NCBI RefSeq assembly: GCF_900187505.1
Contig: NZ_FYDL01000013.1
Span: 1-64,000, forward strand
Reading direction: 5' to 3'
Length of the DNA stretch: 64,000 nt
From: Pseudomonas sp. Irchel s3h17
GTDB lineage: Bacteria > Pseudomonadota > Gammaproteobacteria > Pseudomonadales > Pseudomonadaceae
In this document: piece by piece, positions 8,450 through 15,043 of the stretch
How the letters are laid out: each line of letters begins with the position of its first letter
Numbering within the stretch: position 1 is the first letter of the stretch
Translations under genes and position numbers: made by a program
The notes under the pieces: generated by a model
The model's input: only the letters and a program-made list of their open reading frames with translations
Databases searched by the model: none
What the model was told of the DNA's origin: nothing

Positions 8450-8827
8450 ATGAAAAAGAGCAATTCGACATCGCCTGCCACACCGACACCAGAGGCCAAT
8501 TCCCTCGCGCCGAAGGCCATGGCTGGTCCACCCACACAAATCATCATAGGGGGTTTAGCAGACCCGCAACTTGTCAAGAAAGGGGGAAACTTCAAACTGG
8601 TGATCGCGGCAAGACTCGTCGATAAAGACGGCAGGGAAATTACAGGCGTTACCTCCGTGTGGACGACAACTACAGCTCGCGCCACTATCAATCGAGGTCC
8701 TGGAGATATGAACGGGACCTTCACTTTAAACAATGTGCAACTCAACACCATTATTCAATTTACCGTTACCACGCAGCAGTACCCAACCATTCGCAAGAGC
8801 GTAAGCCTTAGGCTAAACGTCTATTGA
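8450..8827 (+). CDS. Hypothetical protein, possibly one Ig-like beta domain
   Basis: The 125-residue product starts at ATG 8450 with a GAGG ribosome site eight bases upstream. Residues 1-28 are a Ser/Thr/Pro-rich tail without a signal peptide. The rest is rich in alternating polar and hydrophobic residues (LVIAARLVDKDGREITGV, FTLNNVQLNTIIQFTV), as in an Ig-like or Big-type beta sandwich. Base composition is clearly lower in GC than the neighbours, which suggests recent acquisition. No family is recognised with confidence. Confidence 0.55.
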   Translation: MKKSNSTSPATPTPEANSLAPKAMAGPPTQIIIGGLADPQLVKKGGNFKLVIAARLVDKDGREITGVTSVWTTTTARATINRGPGDMNGTFTLNNVQLNTIIQFTVTTQQYPTIRKSVSLRLNVY

Positions 8828-8971
8828 TCGGCGACCGTTCCCGTATTCCGTCGGTCGAAGAGTGTCGCCTCGATCGACCTTGCTCCTGTTAGGGAGCGCA
8901 GCAGCCGTAAATCAGCGAATACGCTCCTTGCGAAGAACTGCATGACCTGATTTCGGGGCTGCTGCGCACCC

Positions 8972-8996
8972 CAGCGGGAGCAAGCTCCCTCGCCAC
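8972..8996. repeat. Solitary REP sequence
   Basis: A single REP unit, CAGCGGGAGCAAGCTCCCTC then GCCAC, occurs without an intact facing partner. The sequence before it (GGGGCTGCTGCGCACC) is the usual REPIN spacer, so it may be a decayed REPIN. Confidence 0.8.
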
Positions 8997-9120
8997 AAAG
9001 GCAACGCAAATCCCTTCAAAAATCTCCATCCGGGGAACATCACACTGTCATGCGGGTCGGTTACATCAGTAGCTATCCGGGACCGCACGACGGAAGCGTG
9101 CAAAAACGCGACATTTTTTG

Positions 9121-9149
9121 TTGATCTCAAGCCCCTCACGCCCTAAAGT
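9121..9149 (+). promoter_or_regulatory. Candidate sigma-70 promoter of the speC leader
   Basis: TTGATC at 9121-9126 and TAAAGT at 9144-9149 are separated by 17 bases. Transcription would start near 9156, only about nine bases before the ATG of the candidate leader peptide. Confidence 0.4.
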
Positions 9150-9164
9150 TCGCGCCGAACGTCC

Positions 9165-9323
9165 ATGCTGGAAACGATCCATCCGGCTCAAGTACTGACG
9201 ACGAGACAGCAAGGCCAAGGGCAGCACCGCCGCCCGTGGCCTTTTTGCTTTCGGCGACATGCCTTGGGAAGTAGGCGAACCAAAGTGGGGATACGGAGGA
9301 CGTTCATTTGCACCCATTGTTAA
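9165..9323 (+). CDS. Candidate 52-codon leader peptide upstream of speC
   Basis: ATG 9165 opens a 52-codon frame ending with TAA at 9321-9323, 28 bases before the speC start. The peptide is very basic and contains QHRRPWPFCFRRHALGSRR. A terminator-like hairpin lies inside the frame, over the codons for this basic segment. No good ribosome site precedes the ATG, but the putative transcript start is so close that it may be nearly leaderless. In enterobacteria the ornithine decarboxylase gene speF is controlled by a His/Arg-rich leader peptide, SpeFL, that stalls ribosomes on ornithine; an analogous role here is inference. It could instead be chance coding over a small RNA. Confidence 0.35.
   Translation: MLETIHPAQVLTTRQQGQGQHRRPWPFCFRRHALGSRRTKVGIRRTFICTHC
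9211..9246 (+). terminator. Terminator-like hairpin in the speC leader (candidate attenuator)
   Basis: AAGGCCAAGGGC pairs with GCCCGTGGCCTT (one bulged or mismatched position) around a nine-base loop and is followed by TTTTT. It sits about 55-90 bases after the candidate transcription start and 106 bases before speC, inside the candidate leader frame. Such a position suits transcription attenuation or the 3' end of a short RNA. Confidence 0.6.
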
Positions 9324-9351
9324 TTTCAGTTTGCCAGTAGGAGCTCCCAGC

Positions 9352-10515
9352 ATGTCGATCAACGTCGAAGACTATTTCGCGCGCGATACCTTCCAGAAAA
9401 TGAAGGCCTTCGCTGATAAACAAGAAACCCCGTTCGTGGTGATCGACACCGCGATGATCAGCCAGGCCTATGACGACCTGCGCGCCGGTTTCGAATTCGC
9501 CAAGGTCTACTACGCGGTCAAGGCCAACCCGGCCGTCGAGATCATCGACCTGCTCAAGGAGAAAGGCTCGAGCTTCGACATCGCCTCGATCTATGAGCTG
9601 GACAAAGTACTCGACCGTGGCGTCAGCGCCGACCGGATCAGCTACGGCAACACCATCAAGAAATCCAAGGACATTCGCTACTTCTACGAGAAGGGCGTGC
9701 GCCTGTACTCCACCGACTCCGAAGCCGACCTGCGCAACATCGCCAAGGCCGCACCTGGCTCGAAAGTCTATGTGCGCATCCTCACCGAAGGTTCGACCAC
9801 CGCTGACTGGCCTCTGTCGCGCAAGTTCGGCTGCCAGACCGACATGGCCATGGACCTGCTGATCCTCGCTCGCGACCTGGGCCTGGTGCCCTACGGCGTG
9901 TCGTTCCACGTGGGCTCGCAGCAGCGTGACATCAGCGTCTGGGACGCTGCGATCGCCAAGGTCAAGGTGATCTTCGAACGCCTGAAAGAAGAAGACGGCA
10001 TCCACCTGAAGCTGATCAACATGGGCGGTGGCTTCCCGGCCAACTACATCACCCGCACCAACAGCCTGGAAACCTACGCCGAGGAAATCATCCGCTTCCT
10101 CAAGGAAGACTTCGGTGACGACCTGCCGGAAATCATCCTGGAGCCAGGCCGCTCGCTGATCGCCAACGCCGGTATCCTGGTCAGCGAAGTGGTGCTGGTC
10201 GCGCGTAAATCCCGTACCGCGGTAGAGCGTTGGGTGTACACGGATGTGGGCAAGTTCTCCGGCCTGATCGAAACCATGGACGAAGCCATCAAGTTCCCGA
10301 TCTGGACCGAGAAGAAAGGCGAGATGGAAGAAGTGGTCATCGCCGGTCCTACCTGCGACAGCGCCGACATCATGTACGAGAACTACAAGTACGGCCTGCC
10401 GCTGAACCTGGCCATCGGCGACCGCCTGTACTGGCTGTCCACCGGCGCCTACACCACGAGCTACAGCGCGGTTGAATTCAATGGCTTCCCGCCGCTGAAG
10501 TCGTTCTACGTTTAA
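9352..10515 (+). CDS. speC: PLP-dependent ornithine/lysine decarboxylase, alanine-racemase fold
   Basis: This is a 387-residue cytoplasmic decarboxylase that makes putrescine (or cadaverine) and CO2, the entry step of polyamine synthesis. It is the fold-III type also found in eukaryotic ODC. The PLP lysine is K57 in YYAVKANP; further motifs are HVGSQ, the phosphate-binding MGGGFP, EPGRS, and the active-site Cys segment TCDSAD. The start at 9352 has TAGGAG 9-14 bases upstream, and the in-frame extension to 9259 adds no family sequence. Ornithine specificity is inferred from P. aeruginosa SpeC (PA4519) next to the piu genes. A strong terminator follows. Confidence 0.9.
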   Translation: MSINVEDYFARDTFQKMKAFADKQETPFVVIDTAMISQAYDDLRAGFEFAKVYYAVKANPAVEIIDLLKEKGSSFDIASIYELDKVLDRGVSADRISYGNTIKKSKDIRYFYEKGVRLYSTDSEADLRNIAKAAPGSKVYVRILTEGSTTADWPLSRKFGCQTDMAMDLLILARDLGLVPYGVSFHVGSQQRDISVWDAAIAKVKVIFERLKEEDGIHLKLINMGGGFPANYITRTNSLETYAEEIIRFLKEDFGDDLPEIILEPGRSLIANAGILVSEVVLVARKSRTAVERWVYTDVGKFSGLIETMDEAIKFPIWTEKKGEMEEVVIAGPTCDSADIMYENYKYGLPLNLAIGDRLYWLSTGAYTTSYSAVEFNGFPPLKSFYV

Positions 10516-10544
10516 GAGCTGCGGTTAGCTGCAAGCAAAGACTG

Positions 10545-10575
10545 AAAAGCCCATGACGTGTCATGGGCTTTTTTG
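10545..10575 (+). terminator. Intrinsic terminator of speC
   Basis: AAAGCCCATGAC and GTCATGGGCTTT form a near-perfect stem with almost no loop, followed by TTTTTTG. Confidence 0.85.
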
Positions 10576-10656
10576 TGCCCGGAATTCGATCATTCGGGAA
10601 CACCTGCCTTGATCACATGGCCGCTCTCGTCAGACACGGGAGTGCGAACACCTACT

Positions 10657-10785
10657 CCGTGGCGAGCGAGCTTGCTCGCGCTGGGCTGCGCAGCAGCCCC
10701 AAACCAGTCACCCCGGTTTACCTGAAAGCCTGCAATAGTCTTGTCGGGGGCGCCTCGCTCCCCAACGCGAGCAAGCCACCGGGCA
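10657..10785. repeat. REPIN with a damaged right arm
   Basis: The left arm is CCGTGGCGAGCGAGCTTGCT. The right arm reads GCGAGCAAGCCACCGGG, as if eight bases (CTCGCTCG) were deleted from the normal GCGAGCAAGCTCGCTCGCCA. The spacer resembles that of the units at 2.1-2.7 kb (CCAGTCACCCCGGTTTACCT). Confidence 0.85.
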
Positions 10786-10859
10786 GCGTTCACGCCTGTT
10801 TGAACGACATACGTCAGTACGCGCACTTTCCGGGAGCAACTGGCTTGATGGCAAGCCCG

Positions 10860-11621
10860 TTAAAGGATCAACGCCAGCTCGTCGGCCCGGCGCCGATAAT
10901 CGATGGCCAGCGCCTGGATTTGCGGATCACGCGCACTCGCCAACGCCTGGCTCGCGACGCTCAGGAATTTCAGGTTGCCGCCCGCCAATGCCTTGCGCAG
11001 CCAGCCGAGCGCCGCCTCGACCTGCCCCTGAGCGGCCAGCACCGCTGCATAACTGAACTGTCCACGAAAGTCCCCGCCCTCGGCCGAGCGCCGATACCAA
11101 TCGAGCGCCAGCGCAGCGTCCGCCGGGCAATACCGACCCTCTTCCAGATAGCGCCCCAGCAGGTTCATCGACTTGGCGTGGCCCAGTTCAGCCGCACGGC
11201 GGTAACAAGCCAGCGCCTGTACCTGGTCCTCGGCCACCCCTCGTCCCGTGGCGAGCAGGTTGGCGTAATTGTACAAGCCCCAGTCCAGCCCGGCCTCGGC
11301 CGCCCGGCGGTAGTGCCGTGCGGCGGTGGAGGCATTGGCGGTGGTACCCCAGCCGTGTTCATGGCAGCGACCGAGCATGTTGCGCGCCATCAGGTGACCG
11401 CCACGGGCGGCAATCTCGAACCAGCGCACGGCCAGCGCTTGATCCCTGGCGATGCCTTGCCCATCGAGCAGAATCTGCCCCAGCAACGCCTGGCCGTCGA
11501 GCATGCCGGCCTTGGCCGCCATCAGTATCGCCTGGGCGGCGCGGGCCGGGCTTTGTGCAAGCATGGCGCTGAGCTGCTCACCGTCCAGGACTTCCTCGCG
11601 GCGCAAACGAAAGTCCGTCAC
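10860..11621 (-). CDS. Sel1-like repeat (TPR-like) protein
   Basis: The 253-residue protein is built from four to five Sel1-type helical repeats of about 36 residues, each with the pattern A..G...A...LG..Y..G.GV..D...A..WYRRAAE.G (for example ALACYRRAAELGHAKSMNLLGRYLEEG). These are protein-protein interaction solenoids. There is no signal peptide or membrane segment. The GTG start at 11621 directly abuts the piuC stop, so the two are co-transcribed and coupled. PA4516 of P. aeruginosa, next to piuC, is the expected counterpart; its role in iron uptake is unknown. Confidence 0.8.
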   Translation of the reverse strand: MTDFRLRREEVLDGEQLSAMLAQSPARAAQAILMAAKAGMLDGQALLGQILLDGQGIARDQALAVRWFEIAARGGHLMARNMLGRCHEHGWGTTANASTAARHYRRAAEAGLDWGLYNYANLLATGRGVAEDQVQALACYRRAAELGHAKSMNLLGRYLEEGRYCPADAALALDWYRRSAEGGDFRGQFSYAAVLAAQGQVEAALGWLRKALAGGNLKFLSVASQALASARDPQIQALAIDYRRRADELALIL

Positions 11622-12302
11622 TTACACCTCGACCCAGCGACGCAGCAGGTTGTGATAGGTGCCGGTAAGGCGAATCAGCGACGGGTGATCGGGCAGGTCC
11701 TGGGTCAGTTGCTGGATCGCTTCGTCCATCTCGAACAACAAGGCACGCTGGCTGTCTTCGCGCACCAGGCTCTGGGTCCAGAAAAACGACGCATAACGCG
11801 CACCACGGGTGACGGCATTGACCTTGTGCAGGCTGGTCCCCGGGTAGAGCACCAGATCGCCGGCCGGCAACTTCACCCGTTGGGTACCGAAGGTGTCCTG
11901 GATTTCCAGTTCGCCGCCGTCGTACTCGTCGGGGTCGCTGAAAAACAGCGTGGACGACAGATCGGTGCGCACCCGCTCGATACTGCCCTTGGGCTGGCGC
12001 ACGGCGTTGTCGATATGAAACTCGAAGCTGCCACCTTCGGTGTAGCAATTGACCAGCGGCGGGAAGACCTTGTGCGGTAACGCCGCCGACATGAAGCGCG
12101 GGCTCTTCCACAGCCGCTCCAGCATGGCGGCGCCAATTTCCTTGGCCAGTGGATGGCCTTCAGGCAATTGCAGGTTGTGCTTGGCCTTGGCCGATTGATA
12201 GCCGGCAGTGATCTTGCCGTCCGCCCAATCCGCCTGTTCCAGAGCCTCGCGAATGCGCTGCACCTCTTCACGGGAGAACAAGCCGGGAATATGCAGCAGC
12301 AT
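11622..12302 (-). CDS. piuC: Fe(II)/2-oxoglutarate dioxygenase PiuC (PKHD-type)
   Basis: This is a 226-residue iron-regulated hydroxylase. The iron ligands are visible as FEFHIDNAVR (His and Asp) and the His in GTSLHKVNAV, followed by the 2-oxoglutarate Arg in TRGARYASFFW. The start at MLLHIPGLFSREEV (12302) is chosen because it gives the family length; the frame stays open to 12401, but those 33 codons would cover the AT-rich divergent promoter region. It is transcribed divergently from piuA, matching the PA4514/PA4515 layout. The substrate is unknown. Confidence 0.9.
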   Translation of the reverse strand: MLLHIPGLFSREEVQRIREALEQADWADGKITAGYQSAKAKHNLQLPEGHPLAKEIGAAMLERLWKSPRFMSAALPHKVFPPLVNCYTEGGSFEFHIDNAVRQPKGSIERVRTDLSSTLFFSDPDEYDGGELEIQDTFGTQRVKLPAGDLVLYPGTSLHKVNAVTRGARYASFFWTQSLVREDSQRALLFEMDEAIQQLTQDLPDHPSLIRLTGTYHNLLRRWVEV

Positions 12303-12329
12303 GGGGCGGTACCTGAAAGCGAAGGGATC

Positions 12330-12350
12330 GTAATGGTATTGATTCTTATT
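12330..12350. promoter_or_regulatory. Possible Fur box between piuC and piuA
   Basis: On the minus strand this reads AATAAGAATCAATACCATTA, with the AT-rich hexamer pattern of Pseudomonas Fur sites. It matches the 19-base consensus only partly (about 10 positions), so this is a suggestion supported by the iron-uptake genes on both sides. Confidence 0.35.
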
Positions 12351-12435
12351 GATCATGTAAAACCGCCATGACGAACGAGACTGTAAAAACCGTAAGGACA
12401 AATTGTAAAGAATGTAAATTCAATGCAAATAGAAA

Positions 12436-12453
12436 TGTATCTCAATTGATACA
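12436..12453. promoter_or_regulatory. Inverted repeat in the piuC-piuA divergent promoter region
   Basis: TGTATC and GATACA form a perfect six-base inverted repeat with a six-base AT-rich centre (TCAATT), 57 bases before the piuA start. It may be a regulator site or part of the iron-responsive promoter; the binding protein is unknown. Confidence 0.35.
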
Positions 12454-12509
12454 AATACGTATTTACCCTATATTCCGCGACCTCAAATCCTTGGGGAGGG
12501 GAATTCACC

Positions 12510-14843
12510 ATGTCACGCCAACCACTACAATCACCCGTCAGCTCACCGCGCTTACTCGCTTCTGCCATTGGCATGGCGATCACCGCCAGCTCCGCGAGCC
12601 AGATGGTTTTCGCGGCCGAGAAGACTGACGAGAAAGCACCGAGCAATGCGATTGCTCTGGATGCCACCAGCGTGACCGGTGAAGCCCAGGAGTCGACGTC
12701 CTACCAGGTAGAAAAAGCCTCTTCGCCCAAGTACACCGCGCCGTTGATCGATACCCCGCGTTCGGTGACCGTGATCCCGCAACAAGTCCTCAAGGACACG
12801 GGCGCGCTGAACATGCAGGATGCCCTGCGCACCGTGCCAGGCATCACCTTCGGTGCCGGTGAAGGCGGTAACCCGCAGGGCGACCGTCCCTTCATCCGTG
12901 GTTTCGACGCCCAGGGCGATACCTACCTGGACGGTGTGCGCGATACCGGCTCGCAAAGCCGTGAAATCTTTGCCGTTGAGTCCATCGAAGTCAGCAAGGG
13001 CCCGAACTCTGCCATCGGCGGTCGTGGCGCGGCGGGCGGCAGCATCAACCTGGTAAGCAAGAAAGCCCACCTGGGCGACTCGTTCGACGGCGGCTTCACC
13101 TGGGGTTCCGACCAGACCCAACGCTACACCATGGACGGCAACTTCCAGTTCAACGATACCGCTGCCGGTCGTCTGAACCTGATGAGCCACGAAAGCAACG
13201 TCGCCGGCCGTGACAGCGTCGACTACGACCGCTGGGGCGTCGCACCCTCCCTGGCGTTCGGCCTGGGCACCGACACTCGCGTCAACCTTGACTACTACCA
13301 TCTGGAAAGCAACGACACGCCGGATTCGGGTATCCCGTACACCGTACCGGCGTCAGGCAAAACCGCTGACCGCACCAAGAGCAACCCGGACAAGCCCTAC
13401 GCCGGCGGCGACAGCAGCAACTTCTACGGCCTGACCGATCGCGACTTCCGCAAGACCCGTACCGATACCGCGACCTTCGCCATCGAGCACGACCTGAGCG
13501 ACGCGCTGACCGTCAAGAACACCCTGCGCCACGGCAGCAGCATGCAGGACTACATCCTGACCCAGCCGGACGACAGCAAGGGCAACGTGAACAACGGCAC
13601 CGTCTGGCGCCGCGCCAACACCCGGGTCAGCAACACCGACACCACCACCAACCAGACCGACCTGTTTGGCGACATCTACATCGCGGGCTTCAAGAACAGC
13701 TTCTCCACCGGCATCGAGTTCAGCCGCGAAGAAAGCGAGAAGTCCTCGTACAACGTCAACACCGACACCGTGCCGGGGGGCAGTGCCAACAGCAATTGCA
13801 CCCCATCGATGATCGGCGCGCCAAGCGGCTACAACTGCACCTCGCTGTCCAATCCGACGCCGAGCGACCCCTGGAACGGTGCGATTTCGCGCAACTACGC
13901 CGGGACAGACACAAAAGGCAATACCCGCGCCATCTACGCGTTCGACACCCTGGAACTGTCGCAGCAATGGCTGCTGAACATGGGCCTGCGTTACGACCAC
14001 TTCAACACCAAGTACCGCTCCTACGACGCTTCTGGCGCGACGCTCGTGACCAAAGGCAACGCTGCCAAAGGCGAGGACACCAGCGAGTTCATCACCGGTC
14101 AATTCGGCGTCATCTACAAGCCGGCTGAAAACGGCAGCATCTACGCCTCGTATGCCACTTCCGCCACCCCACCGGGCAACTTCGTCGGCGAAGGCATGGA
14201 AGGCAACTCGCTGCCGGGTACCACCGACCGTGCCGGCAACCTGCTCAACAGCGACATGGAGCCGGAAACCACCAAGAACTACGAAATCGGTACCAAGTGG
14301 GACCTGCTGAACGATCGCCTGTCGTTGACCGCCGATATCTTCCGCACCGAGAAAGACAACGCCCGCGTCCAGGTCGATTCCACTACCTATGAAAACGCCG
14401 GTACCACCCGCGTCCAAGGTCTCGAGCTGTCGGCCACCGGCAAGCTCACCGACAAATGGCAAGTCTTCGCCGGCTACGCCTACATGGACAGCGAGCAAGT
14501 CGATGGCGGCCCGATGAGCGTGACCGATGGCAACGAACTGCCAAACACGCCGAAAAACAGTGCCAGCGTCTGGTCGACCTACCAGGTCACACCGAAGCTG
14601 ACGGTCGGTGGCGGTGCGTTCTACGTCGATGACGTGTTCGGCAGCGTGGCCAACACCACCATGGTTGGTTCCTACGTTCGCTACGATGCCATGGCCGCCT
14701 ACAAGCTGACCAAAAACATCGACCTGCAACTGAACGTGCAGAACCTGACCGACGAAACCTACTACGACAAAGCCTTCTCGACCCACTTCGCCAACCAGGC
14801 GGCGGGCCGTACGGCATTGCTGAGCACCAACTTCCACTTCTAA
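12510..14843 (+). CDS. piuA: TonB-dependent catecholate siderophore receptor PiuA/Fiu
   Basis: This is a 777-residue outer-membrane receptor. The signal peptide ends at about residue 35 (SQMVFA before AEK). A TonB-box-like stretch (LDATSVTG) follows, then the plug domain at about 75-190 with RPFIRGFDAQGDTYLDGVRD, VESIEVSKGP and GAAGGSINLVSK, then the 22-strand barrel ending in the typical aromatic terminus STNFHF. It imports ferric catecholates using TonB energy. It starts at ATG 12510 after GGGGAGGGG and is divergent from piuC. Identity as PiuA/Fiu rather than another siderophore receptor rests on the piuC and piuB neighbours. Confidence 0.9.
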   Translation: MSRQPLQSPVSSPRLLASAIGMAITASSASQMVFAAEKTDEKAPSNAIALDATSVTGEAQESTSYQVEKASSPKYTAPLIDTPRSVTVIPQQVLKDTGALNMQDALRTVPGITFGAGEGGNPQGDRPFIRGFDAQGDTYLDGVRDTGSQSREIFAVESIEVSKGPNSAIGGRGAAGGSINLVSKKAHLGDSFDGGFTWGSDQTQRYTMDGNFQFNDTAAGRLNLMSHESNVAGRDSVDYDRWGVAPSLAFGLGTDTRVNLDYYHLESNDTPDSGIPYTVPASGKTADRTKSNPDKPYAGGDSSNFYGLTDRDFRKTRTDTATFAIEHDLSDALTVKNTLRHGSSMQDYILTQPDDSKGNVNNGTVWRRANTRVSNTDTTTNQTDLFGDIYIAGFKNSFSTGIEFSREESEKSSYNVNTDTVPGGSANSNCTPSMIGAPSGYNCTSLSNPTPSDPWNGAISRNYAGTDTKGNTRAIYAFDTLELSQQWLLNMGLRYDHFNTKYRSYDASGATLVTKGNAAKGEDTSEFITGQFGVIYKPAENGSIYASYATSATPPGNFVGEGMEGNSLPGTTDRAGNLLNSDMEPETTKNYEIGTKWDLLNDRLSLTADIFRTEKDNARVQVDSTTYENAGTTRVQGLELSATGKLTDKWQVFAGYAYMDSEQVDGGPMSVTDGNELPNTPKNSASVWSTYQVTPKLTVGGGAFYVDDVFGSVANTTMVGSYVRYDAMAAYKLTKNIDLQLNVQNLTDETYYDKAFSTHFANQAAGRTALLSTNFHF

Positions 14844-14926
14844 TGGAAGCGGTTAGTGGCCGGTTCTGTGAGTCAATTTCGGCGCCAGCATCCGAATTTG
14901 AGCTAACGAACTAGCCGTACAGGCCA

Positions 14927-14963
14927 CAAGGCCCCGTTCATCCTAGTGAGCGGGGCTTTTGTG
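14927..14963 (+). terminator. Intrinsic terminator of piuA
   Basis: AAGGCCCCG pairs with CGGGGCTTT around a loop of about 13 bases, followed by TTTTGTG. Confidence 0.75.
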
Positions 14964-15043
14964 CGTAAGAAAGAAAGCTTCTCGACAACTCACGGCATAA
15001 TGCGCGCCGTGAAACACATCTTTAAACGAGCAAGGCGGTCGAC

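Noticed and set aside
9259..9351. Upstream extension of speC
   Set aside because: AGGAG lies just before ATG 9352 and the extension does not resemble decarboxylases; this stretch is better explained as leader RNA.
10563..12080. 505-codon plus-strand frame
   Set aside because: It lies antisense to the Sel1-repeat gene and piuC and begins inside a REPIN.
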